64,000 nucleotides of DNA from Maridesulfovibrio sp. (lineage in GTDB: Bacteria > Desulfobacterota > Desulfovibrionia > Desulfovibrionales > Desulfovibrionaceae): NCBI RefSeq assembly GCF_963676065.1, contig NZ_OY780933.1, forward strand, positions 2,954,122 to 3,018,121, written 5' to 3'. Both the position numbers and the translations under genes were made by a program. Below, piece by piece: positions 63,348 to 64,000 of the stretch. Within the stretch, counting starts at the first letter, position 1. Every line of letters starts with the position of its first letter. The notes beneath the pieces were generated by a model. The model saw only the letters and a program-made list of their open reading frames with translations. It did no database searches and was not told the origin of the DNA.

Positions 63348-64000
63348 TTATCTGTTGTATGTCTTTCTCCATTCATCAAGAAAAAGAACAGCTGTGTCCA
63401 GAGGGTTCAACTTTCCTTGCTGTGCTCTGACTGCAGTTACCAGATCATCAAATCCTACGTTTGCTGGTAATCCTAACTTTTCAATTAGATTAACTATATC
63501 ATTTTTTAATTCTTCTGGAAAGTTATTATTAAAAAGAGTTCCGGTCTTTCGTTCCAGCGGCCAGTCGGTGAACCTTTCAGCTGTAAAGTCTATCAGGCTT
63601 TTCATTCTTACTTCATAAGTGTGTTCCTTAAGTACTCTGGCCCGGGCCTTTTCGGCAAATGCTGCGCGTTCTTCAGGATGTGCGAGAAAATATTTTATTT
63701 TACGGTCCAGATCTTCGAGATCTTCAAAATGGGCAAGTTCTCCCTCTGCGAAGGCTTCAGACATGAGCGATCGATTGTCTACAAGCTGAAAAGCACCGCA
63801 GGCTGCCAGTTCAAAAGTGCGTGGATTGATAAAATCACCTTTACTTACGAGCTTATCGGCGCTGATTGAAGAATGCAGATTCAGATTGATTTTGGTACCG
63901 TTGAAAATCTTCACACATTCTTCAGAAGAAACCCGGCGTCCGCCAAGCTGGAGATAAGGTTCAAGCACATGGTCCCCGTCCCACTCATTGCCCCAGATTT
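63348..64000 (-). CDS. CgeB-like glycosyltransferase, C-terminal part (cut by window edge)
   Basis: The frame stays open to the right edge of the window, so at least 217 residues are encoded and the N-terminus is missing. Motifs of the CgeB/Glyco_trans_1-like family: FNGTKINLNLHSS, FINPRTFELAACGAFQLVDNRS and LEDLDRKIKYFLAHPEERAAFAEKARARV, the sugar-nucleotide-binding end of GT-B enzymes. Family members modify flagellin or envelope sugars, or spore polysaccharide in Bacillus. It ends 48 nt before the cheR start. Function is inferred from family only. Confidence 0.8.
   Translation of the reverse strand, partial: IWGNEWDGDHVLEPYLQLGGRRVSSEECVKIFNGTKINLNLHSSISADKLVSKGDFINPRTFELAACGAFQLVDNRSLMSEAFAEGELAHFEDLEDLDRKIKYFLAHPEERAAFAEKARARVLKEHTYEVRMKSLIDFTAERFTDWPLERKTGTLFNNNFPEELKNDIVNLIEKLGLPANVGFDDLVTAVRAQQGKLNPLDTAVLFLDEWRKTYNR

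Overview
The window looks like chromosomal core DNA of a marine-type, sulfate-reducing Desulfovibrionaceae bacterium (Desulfovibrio/Maridesulfovibrio-like). The basis is a periplasmic group-1b [NiFe] hydrogenase (hynBA), a selenocysteine-containing periplasmic formate dehydrogenase with its own cytochrome c3, the selenium-linked protein YedF, LL-diaminopimelate aminotransferase, and many sensory genes. I see no CRISPR array, insertion sequence or prophage. The species call is an inference from gene content and protein similarity remembered from the families.

Layout. 1-4.2 kb: end of an unidentified gene, a YibE/F membrane protein, an ATC-hydrolase-family protein, lolA, a pseudouridine synthase and yedF. 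4.4-6.8 kb: msbA plus a DUF374 acyltransferase (envelope lipid export). 6.9-13 kb: a chemoreceptor, an HD-GYP protein and an amino-acid ABC importer (two permeases and one binding protein, no ATPase). 13-18 kb: gap, fba, surE, a YhaM-like nuclease and tmk. 18-24 kb: hynB-hynA, maturation protease, hypC, M20 peptidase and trmO. 24-28.4 kb: fdhA (UGA = Sec at residue 196), fdhB and cytochrome c3. 28.8-36.4 kb: BON protein, gcvT, a large unrecognised protein, a Cys-rich DUF6485 protein, GAF protein, mreB, inositol monophosphatase and a Nudix protein. 36.5-39.3 kb: rimI, pgk, tpiA, secG. 39.4-40.6 kb: three tRNA-Leu(GAG) genes with a GNAT gene between copies two and three. 40.9-45.7 kb: glutamate decarboxylase, a small unknown gene, a TPR protein and a YHS-like protein. 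45.7-60 kb: folK, dapL, xerC/D, a DHH-CBS-tRNA nucleotidyltransferase fusion, HIT protein, lapA, lapB, mutS, a lipoprotein, lysA, rsmE and rarA. 60-64 kb: histidine kinase, HDOD protein, cheR and a cut-off CgeB-like glycosyltransferase.

How the genes fit together. HynBA and FdhABC3 are both periplasmic oxidoreductases that would pass electrons from H2 or formate to cytochrome c3 carriers. FdhA needs the selenium pathway, to which YedF belongs; HynA uses Cys where NiFeSe enzymes use Sec. Four glycolytic enzymes (Fba, Gap, Pgk, TpiA) sit in two separate blocks. DapL and LysA serve lysine and peptidoglycan precursor synthesis.

Points most worth checking: the structured leader of hynBA, the triplicated tRNA-Leu(GAG) locus, folK with no ordinary start codon, the SECIS of fdhA, the three-part tRNA nucleotidyltransferase fusion, the 581-residue unknown protein, and a repeat that seems to supply ribosome binding sites. 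I found no clearly new multi-gene system.
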